A stretch of 64,000 nucleotides of DNA from positions 1 to 64,000 of the forward strand of contig DATKZT010000032.1 in the NCBI GenBank assembly GCA_035527845.1. The letters are read 5' to 3'. The notes beneath the pieces are model-generated. The model made no database searches and was not told where the DNA came from. It was given only the letters and a program-made list of their open reading frames with translations. The stretch is from JAUWKC01 sp035527845. Lineage in GTDB: Bacteria > Planctomycetota > Phycisphaerae > Sedimentisphaerales > Anaerobacaceae. This document shows positions 34,227 to 43,634 of the stretch, in pieces (within the stretch, counting starts at the first letter, position 1; each line of letters starts with the position of its first letter). The translations under genes were made by a program, and so were the position numbers.

Positions 34227-37200
34227 TCACTCGTGCCAAATCGTCTCGGCAAGCCAATCCTCGGCTAATAAGGCAAAGTCGGTCATGTTGACGAGGCTGT
34301 TTCTGTCGAGATCAGCCGGGCGGTCGGGCTCGCTGCTGAGCCAATTGAGCGGCCAGTGTGCAAGGTCATCAAGGTCGACGGCTCCGTCGTTGGTCAGGTC
34401 GGCCAGCAAGCTCCAGCGGGCAGGCGTCTTGCTTGCCTGTGCAGTGCCGCCGTAACGTCCGATATTGATACGTTTGTTCCCCGGATGCGCCGGCTCGTTG
34501 CGCAGAGGACTGCCTGGATTGCCCGCGTCAATACACAAGCTCGTCACGGGGTCATAGACCCAGTCCTGGTGGTCGGGGCGCCATCGGCCAGCCTGTGACT
34601 TCAGGTGGTAATCGCCGGTGTCGGGGTCAACAAAGCAGGGGTCAGCGTCGATATTTCCCAGTCCGGGCCAGCCGCCTTTTATGTTGCTATATGTTGCCTG
34701 TGCCCTGCGGTCTATCTCACCGTCCGCGTTGTCTCGTATGATCGAGTTGAGAACAATCGCGCTGGAGTGGTAGATACCAAGCCGTGTGTTTTGCACGACC
34801 GTGCAGTTGGTAATCGTCGGGTAAGCGCCCGAAAGACCGTGTCCGTGGTTTCTTGCAATGATAGAGTTGAGGATTTCGGGGCGGCTTGTCGACCTTAGTT
34901 CGATGCCGTCGGATTCATTTTCCACGATCGTGCAGTTGACTATTGTCGGACTGCTGTCGTTGGTGTAAATTCCGGGACCTCTATTTTTGGTGATGATGCA
35001 GTTGCGTATCGAGGGGCCGGCCTGGGCGAGGCGCAGACAAGATATTCCGCCGTCGTTCTCGACGTTTTTGATTCCGCCGGTTATGGTAAGGCCTGTGAGA
35101 GTGCAGGTGCTGTCTTCGGCTGAGTCGAAGGTTACGGCGGGCCCACGATAACCACCGTCAATAACGGTCGCGGCCACAACAGCGGGATCTTCGGGGTCAG
35201 TTGACCGAATCGTCAAATTCTTACCGTGGGGATTGATGTTCTCACCATACAGGCCGGCGTGCAGCACAATCTCATCGCCGGGTTCGGCGTCGTGAATGGC
35301 GTACTGGATGAAGTCGTACCTTCTGCCCTTGGTGCGATTCTCGACCGGGCCGTCTTTGCTGGTGTAGAAATAGCGTACGCGGAGCATAAGGTTTGCCAGG
35401 AAGCCCACTTCGCGAAAAGTCGCCCAATACTTGTAGTCGTCCCGTATATCGAAGTAGACCCAGGATCGTTCATGGTAGGGCGGGTCCGAGTCAATGCCAT
35501 TGTAGTAGTGGCTGTCACCTTCGACCCAGCCTGCGTAGAAGCTGCCGGAGTCAATCCTCAGATCGAGCGAGGAAATGTCGACATCTAACCAGCCTCCTCC
35601 GGTTCTTACCTCGGTGGGAAGGCTTCCGAGTATAGTGCCCGGCAGGCCGTCGGGTCCATCATCGTCCCAGAGTGTGATGGTAATAATGGTTGCGTCTTCA
35701 TCCGGCCTGGGAAAGAGGCGAAGCTGCATTGGATAGGAAGGGTAGGTGTTGGGAGTCATTCGCACGGCCAGCGCTCCGTCGGGCATGCCATAGCCGACGT
35801 ATGTATTGTCGACCTGTCCGTCGTCGTAGGCCGATTGGGCAAACGCAACGGGGCAGGTAAACAGGCAGGTCCGCGAGTAATCATAAGGGCCCGCGGCCGT
35901 GAGACGCAGCGTGAACTCAATGGTGTGGGTTCGGGGACAAAGAGGGTCCAGGGAGATAACAAATGGGTCGTCATGATTATCGGTAATGCTGCCGTATTCT
36001 GCGCTGGGGAATTGGGCCTGGGCTTTTGTAAGGGCCACGAAGGGATCGGAACTCTCGAGGGCGGCGGAGATGTCGGTGGCATCTGCCCAGCCGTTTATCA
36101 AGGACACTGACAGGCTGACGGTTTCGCCGGGTTCGAGACTGCCGTTGTTGTTTGCCCCGGCATCATCGATGACAATGCTCGGCGCAACGTACTGCAGGCC
36201 TCCTATGCCATGGTTGCCGAAAGCGGTGTAGATGGTTTCGGCATGGGGGGCGCCATTGGCGAGATAGCTGTCGCCGAAGCGCGTATCGTCCTCGATGAGC
36301 AGGGCCAACAGATATTCCTCGAATGTCTGAGTGTGGGCGTAGCGCACAAAGTGTACAACTTCATCCCACAGCTCGGGTGGGACTTGCGGGTCAATGTTCT
36401 GTCGAATTTCCCAGAGTGGGGCGCTGAGCATCTGACTGTCAAAATGGACCGAGTTCGAGAAATCGGTCTCACGGCGATAGCTGTTGTCGAGGGTTCTGAA
36501 TCCATCCGGATAGTCCACCAGCAGGCCGCCGTCGCCGACGAGCGGCTCCTGGCTGGGACTGAGGACGCACGCGAAATAGTCGCTCCAGGCCTCGTTCATT
36601 GCCCCGGATTCCATGAAATAGGGGAATAAGACTCCGGCGTAGATTATAGACGTCGACGCATGCGTATATTCGTGATAGATTACATCAGAATAAAGACCAA
36701 AATCATCACAGTACCATCCATTGCCTGCGCCAAATGTCATGCCCATGCTGTCCCAGTAGGCGCCGCAATAGCCGTATGGACAGCCGGCCTGTACCCTCAC
36801 CGGCATAGCATAGTCCAAACCTGAAGGATAATACGCAGAAGGTTCTCTGAGACCTGGATCCATTCCGACAAAGTAGTCGTGCGCCCGGTTGGTGTGCCAA
36901 TAAACGCTCGGCTCAACAATTTCATTGTACCAATCGCTGTTCCACAGGAAATTCACGACCTGCCCCGGCTCGACGCCCGGCTGCTCGAAACTTGCGTCCG
37001 CGTTGCAGTCATAAGTAATGTTGCAGTAACGTCCCGCCAGCTCAGATGTGACGGCGCAGGGGTTCCAGGGCGGCAGCACGCTATAGGACCCAGTCGGCTG
37101 TGTCTGAGTGGTGTTCCCTCCGCCCAGGTATGATACAACTTGCACATCGTCGATGTTCCAGCCGCCATAGGTGACGGACTCATCTGTAGGCCCCATAACC

Positions 37201-38576
37201 CAGCGAATGTACACGGCTGGCTGAAGAGCGGCAACGCCGGATATGTCGTATGAAAGCTGCGTCCAGAAATCGTCGCACATTCGGCTTATGCCGTTGGCCC
37301 AGATGGTAGCCCAGCTATTTCCATCGTTGGATACCTCGAGTGAGGCGTTATCCCAATTTGACGACTCGACGCTCAGCCACCGGACAAATTTCAAGTGAAC
37401 ATTTTCATACCCGGAACAATCTATCGCCGGTGTGGTCAGATACTGAGGCTGGATGTCGTTGGGATATTCGCCCTGAAGGTTGTACCCGTAGACATTGTCG
37501 CCGGTGTAAGCTGAATTGGGGTCTGTACAGTAGTCCTCATCCCGGCCATTGGGCTGTCCAAAGGCCCACTGACCATCGGCGTTCCAGCCGGGGTCAGAAT
37601 CGAAATTCCAGGACGCAAGGACAACCTCAAGCCCCCGAGCAGTGACATTGCCGTAGGGAAAAGGAGCCGTCTGAGTGGGGTCAGCGGCGAACTCGGGCTT
37701 GTACTCGAGCTGGGCGGTACCGGTCACGTTCTGGTAAACCAGGACGTTCGACTTACTTAGAATTCGGCCGGCCTCAGCGTCAATGAGGTATTCCCACTTC
37801 TTATGAATCTCAGGCTGGGATATTTGCAGCTTCCAGCAGAGGCGGTATTCGAAGCCCTTTGGCCGGGTCAAAGGCAGGATGCACAGCTGGCCATCACTGA
37901 CGCGGTCGCTGCCGGGCGCCTCCCGGCAGTCGGCACAAGCGAGGCGTATCGCCTGCTTAGCATCCACTTTGGGCTCTGTTTGCACTGTCACGCCGGGGTA
38001 CAAATCACAGGAGAACATTATAAGGCGGTTGTCCCTTGTAAAGGACATATTGAATTGACTGCCGAGGACCGGCACGCCCCTGTGCATCTGGCGCAAGCTC
38101 ACGAACCAGCGTCCCCCCGCCTTTACCGCGTCGACCACCTCAAGGTCCTCCGCCCCAACCTTCAGCAGCTCCTTATTGGCAGCGGCAAAGTCCAGAGCAA
38201 CCGGTCCGATGTTTTTTGGGGTCAACTCTTGCGCGCCGGGCAGGGCGAGTGGGCGACCGGCAACCAGATGAGGCGCGCCGGTAATTTGGTTCCATTGAAC
38301 GAACCAGCCGCGGCGTGTCTCAGTCCGACCAACGAACTGCTGCCACGCCCGGTCGGCGTTGGGCACAGCCGCGTCTTTGCCGCCGCTACCGTTGGGCAGA
38401 TGTGAGGCGACCCCGGCCTGCTCACCCCCGCCGGGGCCTGACGGCACAATTGCCCGTGTACTGACTGAATAAAGGGCGGGCGCCGGCTGTTCGGACAGAA
38501 TGGCGAATGTCCGCCCGGCGGTCAACACCAGCACCACCCACACAAAAAAAGCCTGATTTTTCATTGGGTCGAACAT
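34227..38576 (-). CDS. Large secreted metalloprotease with beta-helix and dockerin-like tail
   Basis: 1449-residue exported protein. In order: signal peptide; fungalysin/thermolysin-type propeptide (about 50-290); a MAM/jelly-roll-like beta domain (about 315-495) set between propeptide and protease; a zinc metallopeptidase of M4/M36 type with HEYTH (H635, E636, H639) and downstream GAMNEAWSDYF; a CARDB-like domain (IVIDDAGANNNGSLEPGE); another beta domain; a right-handed parallel beta-helix (about 1130-1330, repeats like PTIVNCTIVEN); and a C-terminal dockerin-like pair (LADLTNDGAVDLDDLAHWPL and a second DLDRNSLVNMTDFALLAEDWL). ATGs at 38576 and 38564 are both possible. A likely substrate of the type II system upstream; it probably degrades extracellular protein or glycoprotein. 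Confidence 0.9.
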   Translation of the reverse strand: MFDPMKNQAFFVWVVLVLTAGRTFAILSEQPAPALYSVSTRAIVPSGPGGGEQAGVASHLPNGSGGKDAAVPNADRAWQQFVGRTETRRGWFVQWNQITGAPHLVAGRPLALPGAQELTPKNIGPVALDFAAANKELLKVGAEDLEVVDAVKAGGRWFVSLRQMHRGVPVLGSQFNMSFTRDNRLIMFSCDLYPGVTVQTEPKVDAKQAIRLACADCREAPGSDRVSDGQLCILPLTRPKGFEYRLCWKLQISQPEIHKKWEYLIDAEAGRILSKSNVLVYQNVTGTAQLEYKPEFAADPTQTAPFPYGNVTARGLEVVLASWNFDSDPGWNADGQWAFGQPNGRDEDYCTDPNSAYTGDNVYGYNLQGEYPNDIQPQYLTTPAIDCSGYENVHLKFVRWLSVESSNWDNASLEVSNDGNSWATIWANGISRMCDDFWTQLSYDISGVAALQPAVYIRWVMGPTDESVTYGGWNIDDVQVVSYLGGGNTTQTQPTGSYSVLPPWNPCAVTSELAGRYCNITYDCNADASFEQPGVEPGQVVNFLWNSDWYNEIVEPSVYWHTNRAHDYFVGMDPGLREPSAYYPSGLDYAMPVRVQAGCPYGYCGAYWDSMGMTFGAGNGWYCDDFGLYSDVIYHEYTHASTSIIYAGVLFPYFMESGAMNEAWSDYFACVLSPSQEPLVGDGGLLVDYPDGFRTLDNSYRRETDFSNSVHFDSQMLSAPLWEIRQNIDPQVPPELWDEVVHFVRYAHTQTFEEYLLALLIEDDTRFGDSYLANGAPHAETIYTAFGNHGIGGLQYVAPSIVIDDAGANNNGSLEPGETVSLSVSLINGWADATDISAALESSDPFVALTKAQAQFPSAEYGSITDNHDDPFVISLDPLCPRTHTIEFTLRLTAAGPYDYSRTCLFTCPVAFAQSAYDDGQVDNTYVGYGMPDGALAVRMTPNTYPSYPMQLRLFPRPDEDATIITITLWDDDGPDGLPGTILGSLPTEVRTGGGWLDVDISSLDLRIDSGSFYAGWVEGDSHYYNGIDSDPPYHERSWVYFDIRDDYKYWATFREVGFLANLMLRVRYFYTSKDGPVENRTKGRRYDFIQYAIHDAEPGDEIVLHAGLYGENINPHGKNLTIRSTDPEDPAVVAATVIDGGYRGPAVTFDSAEDSTCTLTGLTITGGIKNVENDGGISCLRLAQAGPSIRNCIITKNRGPGIYTNDSSPTIVNCTIVENESDGIELRSTSRPEILNSIIARNHGHGLSGAYPTITNCTVVQNTRLGIYHSSAIVLNSIIRDNADGEIDRRAQATYSNIKGGWPGLGNIDADPCFVDPDTGDYHLKSQAGRWRPDHQDWVYDPVTSLCIDAGNPGSPLRNEPAHPGNKRINIGRYGGTAQASKTPARWSLLADLTNDGAVDLDDLAHWPLNWLSSEPDRPADLDRNSLVNMTDFALLAEDWLAETIWHE

Positions 38577-38597
38577 CGGAAGAAGCGAGGCGTCGGA

Positions 38598-38744
38598 TCA
38601 TACGAGCCTAACCAACACACGTGCTCCCTGCACCAGAATGATAGCTGCAAACACCCACCATACTCGAATGTTATTGCTCCCATAAGGCAAGAGGCAGGGC
38701 AACCAAGACCAGATCAAGAACATTCTGTTCTCTACCCCCCTCAT
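38598..38744 (-). CDS. Possible 48-residue membrane protein
   Basis: Open frame directly upstream of the metalloprotease on the same strand, with 21 bases between. The last 40 residues form two hydrophobic segments (MFLIWSWLPCLLPYG and VWWVFAAIILVQGARVLV). Start either 38744 or 38723; neither has a strong ribosome site. It may be a small membrane protein or a chance frame. Confidence 0.3.
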   Translation of the reverse strand: MRGVENRMFLIWSWLPCLLPYGSNNIRVWWVFAAIILVQGARVLVRLV

Positions 38745-38989
38745 ACCCTGGCAATAGGATTTCAATATCATTATACGTATTGCAAGTCGGTCAGGCAAGG
38801 ACTTTTTGTCCAGGCCACCGGATGGGCAGTTGGATTGTGCCCGCTGCAGAGCGACACACAGAATCGGCACGCAAGTACTTGCACACTGTTCTGCAGGCGG
38901 CTATTATGGCAGGGCAATTTGACCTGCGCAGGCGGCGGCTGTGGACGGTCGGCCCTTACGTGGGCGCCTGACAGGAAAGGAGTCTTAAG

Positions 38990-40036
38990 GTGAAGATATG
39001 GCGATGCCCGAAGAATCCCGTTATCAGGCCGGAGTATGTCAAGCCTTCCCGAGACAACTTCGAAGTCATCGGTGTGTTCAATGCCGGCGTGACCCGTCTC
39101 GAAAATGAGGTCCTTTTATTGCTTCGCGTGGCGGAAAGACCGATCAGCGAGCACCCCGACGTCGTATCGGTGGCCATTTACAACGCAATACAAGGTAAAA
39201 TCGTCATCAAAAACTTTTCAAAGGATGACCCGGACAACAATTTTTCAGACCCCAGACTGATAATAAGGCCCGCAGAAACCTATTTGACATCCATTTCGCA
39301 TCTGAGGGTGGCGCGCAGCAGCGACGGCGTGAACTTCGATATTCAAGAGCGTGCCGCCATGGCCCCGGCAAGTGATTACGAAGCCTTCGGCATCGAAGAC
39401 CCCCGAATCAGCCTCATTGAGGGTACTTACTACATCAGTTACGTTGCGGTCTGCCCCTTCGGAATAACGACTTGCCTGGCATCGACGAGGGACTTCCGCT
39501 CATTCGAGCGCCACGGAGTACTGTTCTGTCCGGAAAATAAGGATGTGGCGCTTTTTCCGGAGAGAATCGACGGCAAATATTATGCGCTTCACAGGCCGGT
39601 TTCGAACTTGTTCGAAAATCACGACATCTGGATTGCCGACTCAAGCGACCTGACACATTGGGGAAATCATCGTTATCTCATGAGCCCTCGTGCCGGGTAT
39701 TGGGACGAGATAAAGATCGGGGCCAGCGCCGTGCCTTTCAAAATCGAGCAGGGTTGGCTGGAGATTTATCACGGCGCAGACCGCAACAATCGCTACTGCC
39801 TCGGCGCCGTGCTGCTGGACGCCGGCGACCCGGGCAGGATCATCGCCAGGGCGAAAGACCCCATCCTCGAGCCCGAGGCGGATTATGAGACTGCAGGGTT
39901 CTTTGGAAACGTGGTGTTCAGTTGCGGGCTGCTCTGCGAAGAGGACAAGCTCAAGATTTATTATGGGGTCGCCGACAGCGCGGTCGCGTACGCAGAGGCG
40001 CCCTTGCGGGACGTTTTGGAGAAACTAAGCTCATAG
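38990..40036 (+). CDS. GH130 beta-mannoside phosphorylase family protein
   Basis: 348-residue five-bladed propeller enzyme of glycoside hydrolase family 130, which phosphorolyses beta-1,2- or beta-1,4-mannosidic bonds to mannose 1-phosphate. The FNAGVTRLENEVLLLLRVAER start, FGIEDPRISLIEGTYYISYVA (with the general-acid Asp of the IEDPR motif) and IYHGADRNNRYCLGAVLLD match the family. No signal peptide, so it acts in the cytoplasm. GTG start with GAAAGGAG upstream. Exact linkage cannot be assigned. The nearby PfkB kinase could act on released sugar (inference). Confidence 0.9.
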   Translation: MKIWRCPKNPVIRPEYVKPSRDNFEVIGVFNAGVTRLENEVLLLLRVAERPISEHPDVVSVAIYNAIQGKIVIKNFSKDDPDNNFSDPRLIIRPAETYLTSISHLRVARSSDGVNFDIQERAAMAPASDYEAFGIEDPRISLIEGTYYISYVAVCPFGITTCLASTRDFRSFERHGVLFCPENKDVALFPERIDGKYYALHRPVSNLFENHDIWIADSSDLTHWGNHRYLMSPRAGYWDEIKIGASAVPFKIEQGWLEIYHGADRNNRYCLGAVLLDAGDPGRIIARAKDPILEPEADYETAGFFGNVVFSCGLLCEEDKLKIYYGVADSAVAYAEAPLRDVLEKLSS

Positions 40037-40441
40037 TATGCCTCTTGAGATTCGGCGCCCGGGACTCTTGTCATTCTGTGCGAAACGCTTGTTTATGCTA
40101 ATGGTTGTCTGCCATTTGCCGGGGGTTCAAGTACCCTGCCGGGCTTATGCTACAGCGGATAAGAAGCACAGACTGCACCACAAGACCCTTGATTCTCTTA
40201 GAGCCCTAAATGTGGTTTTCTGTAAACATCGTGCGAATTGCTGCTTCAGTCGAGGAATATCGAGTTCAATCGGTGTGAAAATAGGCGAAGTGGGAAGTTG
40301 AGGCGTTGACAAAAAGCTACATGCTGACAAGACTCCACCAGCAGCAGTTTCGGGGCCGGAACTGACTCTTTGGATATAACTGTTTGTATTACAGCTTCTT
40401 ACGCACTTGCACAAGACCTTTCGGTAAGGGTCTCTTGATTC

Positions 40442-40456
40442 TGGCATATACTTTGC
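40442..40456 (+). promoter_or_regulatory. Sigma54-type promoter of the RNA candidate
   Basis: TGGCAT-N5-TTGC with exact -24/-12 spacing; one mismatch to TGGCAC-N5-TTGC. Predicted start near 40468, some 26 bases before the first hairpin. Confidence 0.6.
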
Positions 40457-40467
40457 GGTAATTTTAC

Positions 40468-40660
40468 CTTTCGCCCTTTAGGTCGAAGATATTGGGCGGA
40501 ACATCCTAAAAAGCGATGAGCACAAAAGGAGGAGAAGGATTGGTCCGCCCGATCTGGCAAGAGTGCAAGACCGGTGGTGTTCGGGCGGAAAGCCCTGGGT
40601 CGCCGGTTTTGTTGAAAATATGTTGGGGAGCCGTTCCGGAGGAGGGGCGGCTCCATTTTT
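40468..40660 (+). ncRNA. Candidate structured RNA, about 190 nt
   Basis: Three hairpins in series. P1: GGGCGGA (40494-40500) with TCCGCCC (40544-40550), stacked on ATCCT (40503-40507) with AGGAT (40536-40540), leaving AAAGGAGGAG in its loop. P2: ACCGG (40570-40574) with CCGGT (40603-40607), enclosing GGGC/GCCC. P3: an 11-bp terminator stem. A 72-codon open frame (ATG 40516) overlaps it but starts inside P1 and would be cut by the terminator, so a non-coding role is preferred. No known family is recognised. Confidence 0.55.
40627..40660 (+). terminator. Terminator of the structured RNA
   Basis: 11-bp stem GGAGCCGTTCC/GGGGCGGCTCC (wobble pairs in the middle), loop GGAGGA, then ATTTTT. The U tract is short, so termination may be partial. 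Confidence 0.65.
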
Positions 40661-40834
40661 ATATGCGGAGGCGGCTTTATCGGTCCACTACCATCAAGCT
40701 GTTCTCCCGTCTGCTTTCTGCCGCCCGTGCCTGACCCAGGCTGCAAAACCTAAATGCACCCCATTTGGCAACCATGGGCCGGCAAATTTGGAATCTGTCT
40801 AATTCTGCAAGTCCTGCCAAATGGCATGAGGCAA

Positions 40835-41794
40835 TCAGCCGGCGTCTTCCTTCTGGAGCAGTTGAATTATATCAGCTTTGCTGGGCAGGGACTCAATCGA
40901 ACCGAATTTTGTGCACGCCAGCGCCCCGGCTGCGGAAGCGAACTTGACCGCTTCTCTAATATCATCTTTCACCGCGCAGTAGGCCGCCAGCGCCCCGGCA
41001 AACGCGTCTCCCCTGCCCGTCTGGTCAACCAGCTCGACCTCGAACGCCGGGATATGGTCGGCGCCGTTCCTGTCAACGACCATACAGCCCCGCCTGCCCA
41101 TGGTTATGACCGCCGCACCAACTCCTCTGGCAACCAGGTCCGAGCCAATGAGCTTGGCCGTACGTACGTTTGCAAGCGACTGTTCTGTAATATCCGCGGC
41201 TTCACCCAGATTCGGTATCAGAACATCTGCCGAGAAATACTCCAGGGGTAAAACGCTGTTTTCCTGGGGGGATTGCTCCATGGGTCGTGCAGGATTGAGA
41301 ATCACCATCCTGGAATGAAGCTTGGCATAACGAATGGCAGCCGATACGGCCTCCTGGGGCAATTCGCCGTGGATCAGACAAACATCCGCCTGAGAAATAA
41401 TCTGCTCCGCGGCGTCGATGTCCTGGGCCAGCAGCGCACTATTGGCGCCGCTGTAGACGCAACCGGCGTTCTCACCTTTGGCGTTGACGAGGGTCACAAC
41501 GGCGCCGGTATTCTTGGCTTTGGCGGTATAAACATAGTCGGTGTTTACATTCAGTTCGGCAAGACCTGCTCTGACCATTTGTGCAAAAGGATCGCCGCCG
41601 ACCTTGCTGACCAGATAGACCTCGCAGCCGCACAGGGCAGCCTCGACCGCCTGATTGGGCCCCGGGCCGGTGGCGGTGTAGGAAAGAATCAAACCGGTAA
41701 CCGTCTGGCCGGGAGAAGGTATCTGGCCGCACCTGATGGCCATATCAACGTAGGTGCCGCCGACCACAACCACTTTAGGAACCCGTCCTGGCAT
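40835..41794 (-). CDS. PfkB-family carbohydrate kinase (ribokinase-like)
   Basis: 319-residue cytoplasmic sugar kinase. The start VPKVVVVGGTYVDMAI, the substrate-side motif TGPGPNQAVEAALCG (ribokinase usually has GGKGANQA) and the C-terminal signature VDQTGRGDAFAGALAAY with the catalytic Asp are present. The changed GPGPN motif suggests a substrate other than ribose. The ATG at 41794 follows AGGA; a longer frame upstream reads through the promoter. It is transcribed from the TTGCAA/TATACT promoter just upstream, convergent with the RNA candidate. Confidence 0.88.
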   Translation of the reverse strand: MPGRVPKVVVVGGTYVDMAIRCGQIPSPGQTVTGLILSYTATGPGPNQAVEAALCGCEVYLVSKVGGDPFAQMVRAGLAELNVNTDYVYTAKAKNTGAVVTLVNAKGENAGCVYSGANSALLAQDIDAAEQIISQADVCLIHGELPQEAVSAAIRYAKLHSRMVILNPARPMEQSPQENSVLPLEYFSADVLIPNLGEAADITEQSLANVRTAKLIGSDLVARGVGAAVITMGRRGCMVVDRNGADHIPAFEVELVDQTGRGDAFAGALAAYCAVKDDIREAVKFASAAGALACTKFGSIESLPSKADIIQLLQKEDAG

Positions 41795-41822
41795 CTTTAT
41801 TCCTAAACTCCTTTGGTCGTTT

Positions 41823-41850
41823 AGTATAGCGGGCGGTTCGTGCATTGCAA
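41823..41850 (-). promoter_or_regulatory. Promoter of the PfkB kinase gene
   Basis: Minus strand -35 TTGCAA (41850-41845), 16-bp spacer, -10 TATACT (41828-41823). The hexamer and spacing resemble the thi promoter at 3165-3192, suggesting a preferred housekeeping form in this genome. Confidence 0.6.
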
Positions 41851-42033
41851 AAGTTTTCTGCACACAAAAAAAACAAGCGGACATTTTGGCAACTGCGACA
41901 ATATTGCGCAACTGCACGGGGCTCACAGGGTGGAGGGGGTTGTATTGATGCCCCGGTTCGGTTATTGTGGAGACAATGGTTCCGTCCGGCAGGCGTTGAG
42001 CCGGACACTGATTCTGTTTGGAGCAGAGGATAG

Positions 42034-43275
42034 ATGAAAAAGTCCCAAAGAGCGGCTATGTTGATGTCAGTGCTGCTTGCTGTCTCTGTGTGTTTTGGAG
42101 ACGATTGGCCGCAGTTCAGAGGTCCGAATCGAGACGGCAGATCGGCCGAGACCAGCCTCATGAAGAAATGGCCCGAGGGCGGCCCAAGGCTGCAGTGGGT
42201 AGTTGAGGGCCTGGGGACCGGATTCGCCTCGATAGCCATCGCCGACGGATATGTATACACCACAGGAATGGTCGGTACAGATAAACAGGGGGTCCTGTTT
42301 GCCTATGATGTAAACGGCGCCTTCAAGTGGAAGGCTCTCTATGGCCCCGAGTGGAGCGGCGCACATCCGGGCAGCCGGACAACACCCACCATCGACGGCG
42401 ACCGGGTTTACGTCCTGAGCGGGCAGGGGAACCTGGGATGTTTCGATGCAAAGACCGGCGAGCAAAGATGGCAGGCCGACGCCGCCGGAAAATTTGGCGC
42501 CCAAAAAACCAACTGGGGCCTTTCCGAAGCGGTGCTCGTCGCAGACGATAAGGTTGTCTGCACGCCCGGAGGCAAGGATGCCGGCGTCGCAGCACTCGAT
42601 AAAATGACCGGCCGGATTATATGGACCAGCAAGGGACTTAGCGACAGCAGCGCCCACTGCGCGCCCATCCTCGTAGAAAGAGGCGGCCGCAACATCATCG
42701 TTACCATCACCGCCGCACACATCGTCGGCATTGATCTCAAAACCGGCGAGATCCTCTGGCAATACCAAAACAAGATACATAAGGATAAGCCGCGCCACGT
42801 CAACCCCAACAGCCCGCTCTATTACGACGGCGCCATACTTGTCGCCAGCAGATTCGTCGGAAGCATGATGCTCAAGCTGAGCGCGGATGGCCGGCAGGTA
42901 TCCGAGGCCTGGACCAATGAAGAGCTTGACCCCCATCACGGAGGCATCGTGCTCGTCGACGGACATATCTACGGCGCCAACACAAAGAGACAAGGCTGGA
43001 TGTGTCTCGATTGGAGCAGCGGAAAGACCGTGTATGAAAAGAAATGGCTTGGCAAAGGTTCGGTCATCTATGCCGACGGCATGCTCTATTGTTATGAAGA
43101 AAAAGAAGGAACAATAGGATTAGTACCCGCCTCGCGCGACGGCTTCGATGTCGTCAGCTCTTTCAAGGTCTCCCACGGCGACGGCGAGCACTGGGCACAC
43201 CCGGCCATCTCCAACGGAACCCTTTACGTCCGCCACGGCGACGCCCTCATGGCCTACGACATAAAACAACAATAA
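42034..43275 (+). CDS. Exported PQQ-type beta-propeller protein
   Basis: 413-residue protein with a signal peptide (residues 1-22, ending SVCFG) and an eight-bladed PQQ-repeat propeller. It opens with DDWPQFRGPNRDG, the start seen in many planctomycete and verrucomicrobial proteins of this group. Blade repeats read like GDRVYVLSGQGNLGCFDAKTGEQRWQ. It lacks the residues of a true quinoprotein dehydrogenase as far as I can see, so a binding or structural role, or an unknown enzyme, is possible. AGAGGATAG precedes the ATG. A single gene. Confidence 0.85.
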   Translation: MKKSQRAAMLMSVLLAVSVCFGDDWPQFRGPNRDGRSAETSLMKKWPEGGPRLQWVVEGLGTGFASIAIADGYVYTTGMVGTDKQGVLFAYDVNGAFKWKALYGPEWSGAHPGSRTTPTIDGDRVYVLSGQGNLGCFDAKTGEQRWQADAAGKFGAQKTNWGLSEAVLVADDKVVCTPGGKDAGVAALDKMTGRIIWTSKGLSDSSAHCAPILVERGGRNIIVTITAAHIVGIDLKTGEILWQYQNKIHKDKPRHVNPNSPLYYDGAILVASRFVGSMMLKLSADGRQVSEAWTNEELDPHHGGIVLVDGHIYGANTKRQGWMCLDWSSGKTVYEKKWLGKGSVIYADGMLYCYEEKEGTIGLVPASRDGFDVVSSFKVSHGDGEHWAHPAISNGTLYVRHGDALMAYDIKQQ

Positions 43276-43303
43276 ATCCTGCCCTTTGTCATCCTGAGCC
43301 CCC

Positions 43304-43523
43304 CGTGTCACCCCGAGCCTTCACTTAGAGCCTATCCGAATTACCCCTGTAAATCAGAGAGTCGTTGTCATTCTGAGCGCAGCGAAGAATCTCAAGCCCA
43401 CAGACAGGCTCTTTTCCCATTCGCCGGCCAGATGTTTCGCTTCGCTCAACATGACAATTGCATATAGGTTATCATGATAGGCTCTTACTCCTGGCTGTGC
43501 CTTCCCTTTCCCATCCTGAGCCC
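43304..43523. repeat. 220-bp direct repeat, copy A
   Basis: Nearly identical to 43635-43854 (offset 331 bp). It contains a 93-bp inverted-repeat core (43365-43457) whose ends read TTGTCATTCTGAGCG and, inverted, TTGTCATGTTGAGCG. This looks like a miniature element. Open frames across it translate to the well-known spurious SEAKHL/FAALRMT phrases. Confidence 0.85.
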
Positions 43524-43525
43524 TG

Positions 43526-43634
43526 TCTTTGTCATCCTGAGCGCCCCTCTTTGTCATCCTGAGCGCCCCTCTTTGTCATTCTGAGCGCCCCTCTTTGTCA
43601 TTCTGAGCGCCCCTCTTTGTCATCCTGAGCGCCT
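43526..43634. repeat. 22-bp tandem repeat
   Basis: Five units of about 22 bp built on TTTGTCATCCTGAGCGCC, between the two copies of the 220-bp repeat. Each unit is the terminal sequence of the neighbouring inverted-repeat element. Further degenerate units lie at 43838-43920. Confidence 0.85.

Larger units (their letters stand above)
40037..40834. other. Intergenic 0.8 kb holding a structured RNA
   Basis: Convergent gap between the GH130 and PfkB genes. Its centre contains a sigma54-type promoter and a three-hairpin RNA candidate (separate entries). The open frames here lack credible starts or family resemblance. Confidence 0.6.

Noticed and set aside
40038..40301. 87-residue open frame after the GH130 gene
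   Set aside because: Starts one base after the GH130 stop but has no ribosome site and no recognisable domain; composition unlike neighbouring genes.
40560..40610. Resemblance to a cyclic-di-GMP-I riboswitch (GGGCGGAAAGCCCTGGGTC)
   Set aside because: The essential GCAAACC-type segment and receptor are absent, and no gene follows on that strand.
40516..40734. 72-codon open frame inside the structured RNA region
   Set aside because: Starts within a strong hairpin, crosses the terminator, and the product resembles nothing; kept only as an alternative.
43526..43634. Regular 22-bp repeats considered as a CRISPR array
   Set aside because: The units are contiguous with no unique spacers, and no cas gene is present.
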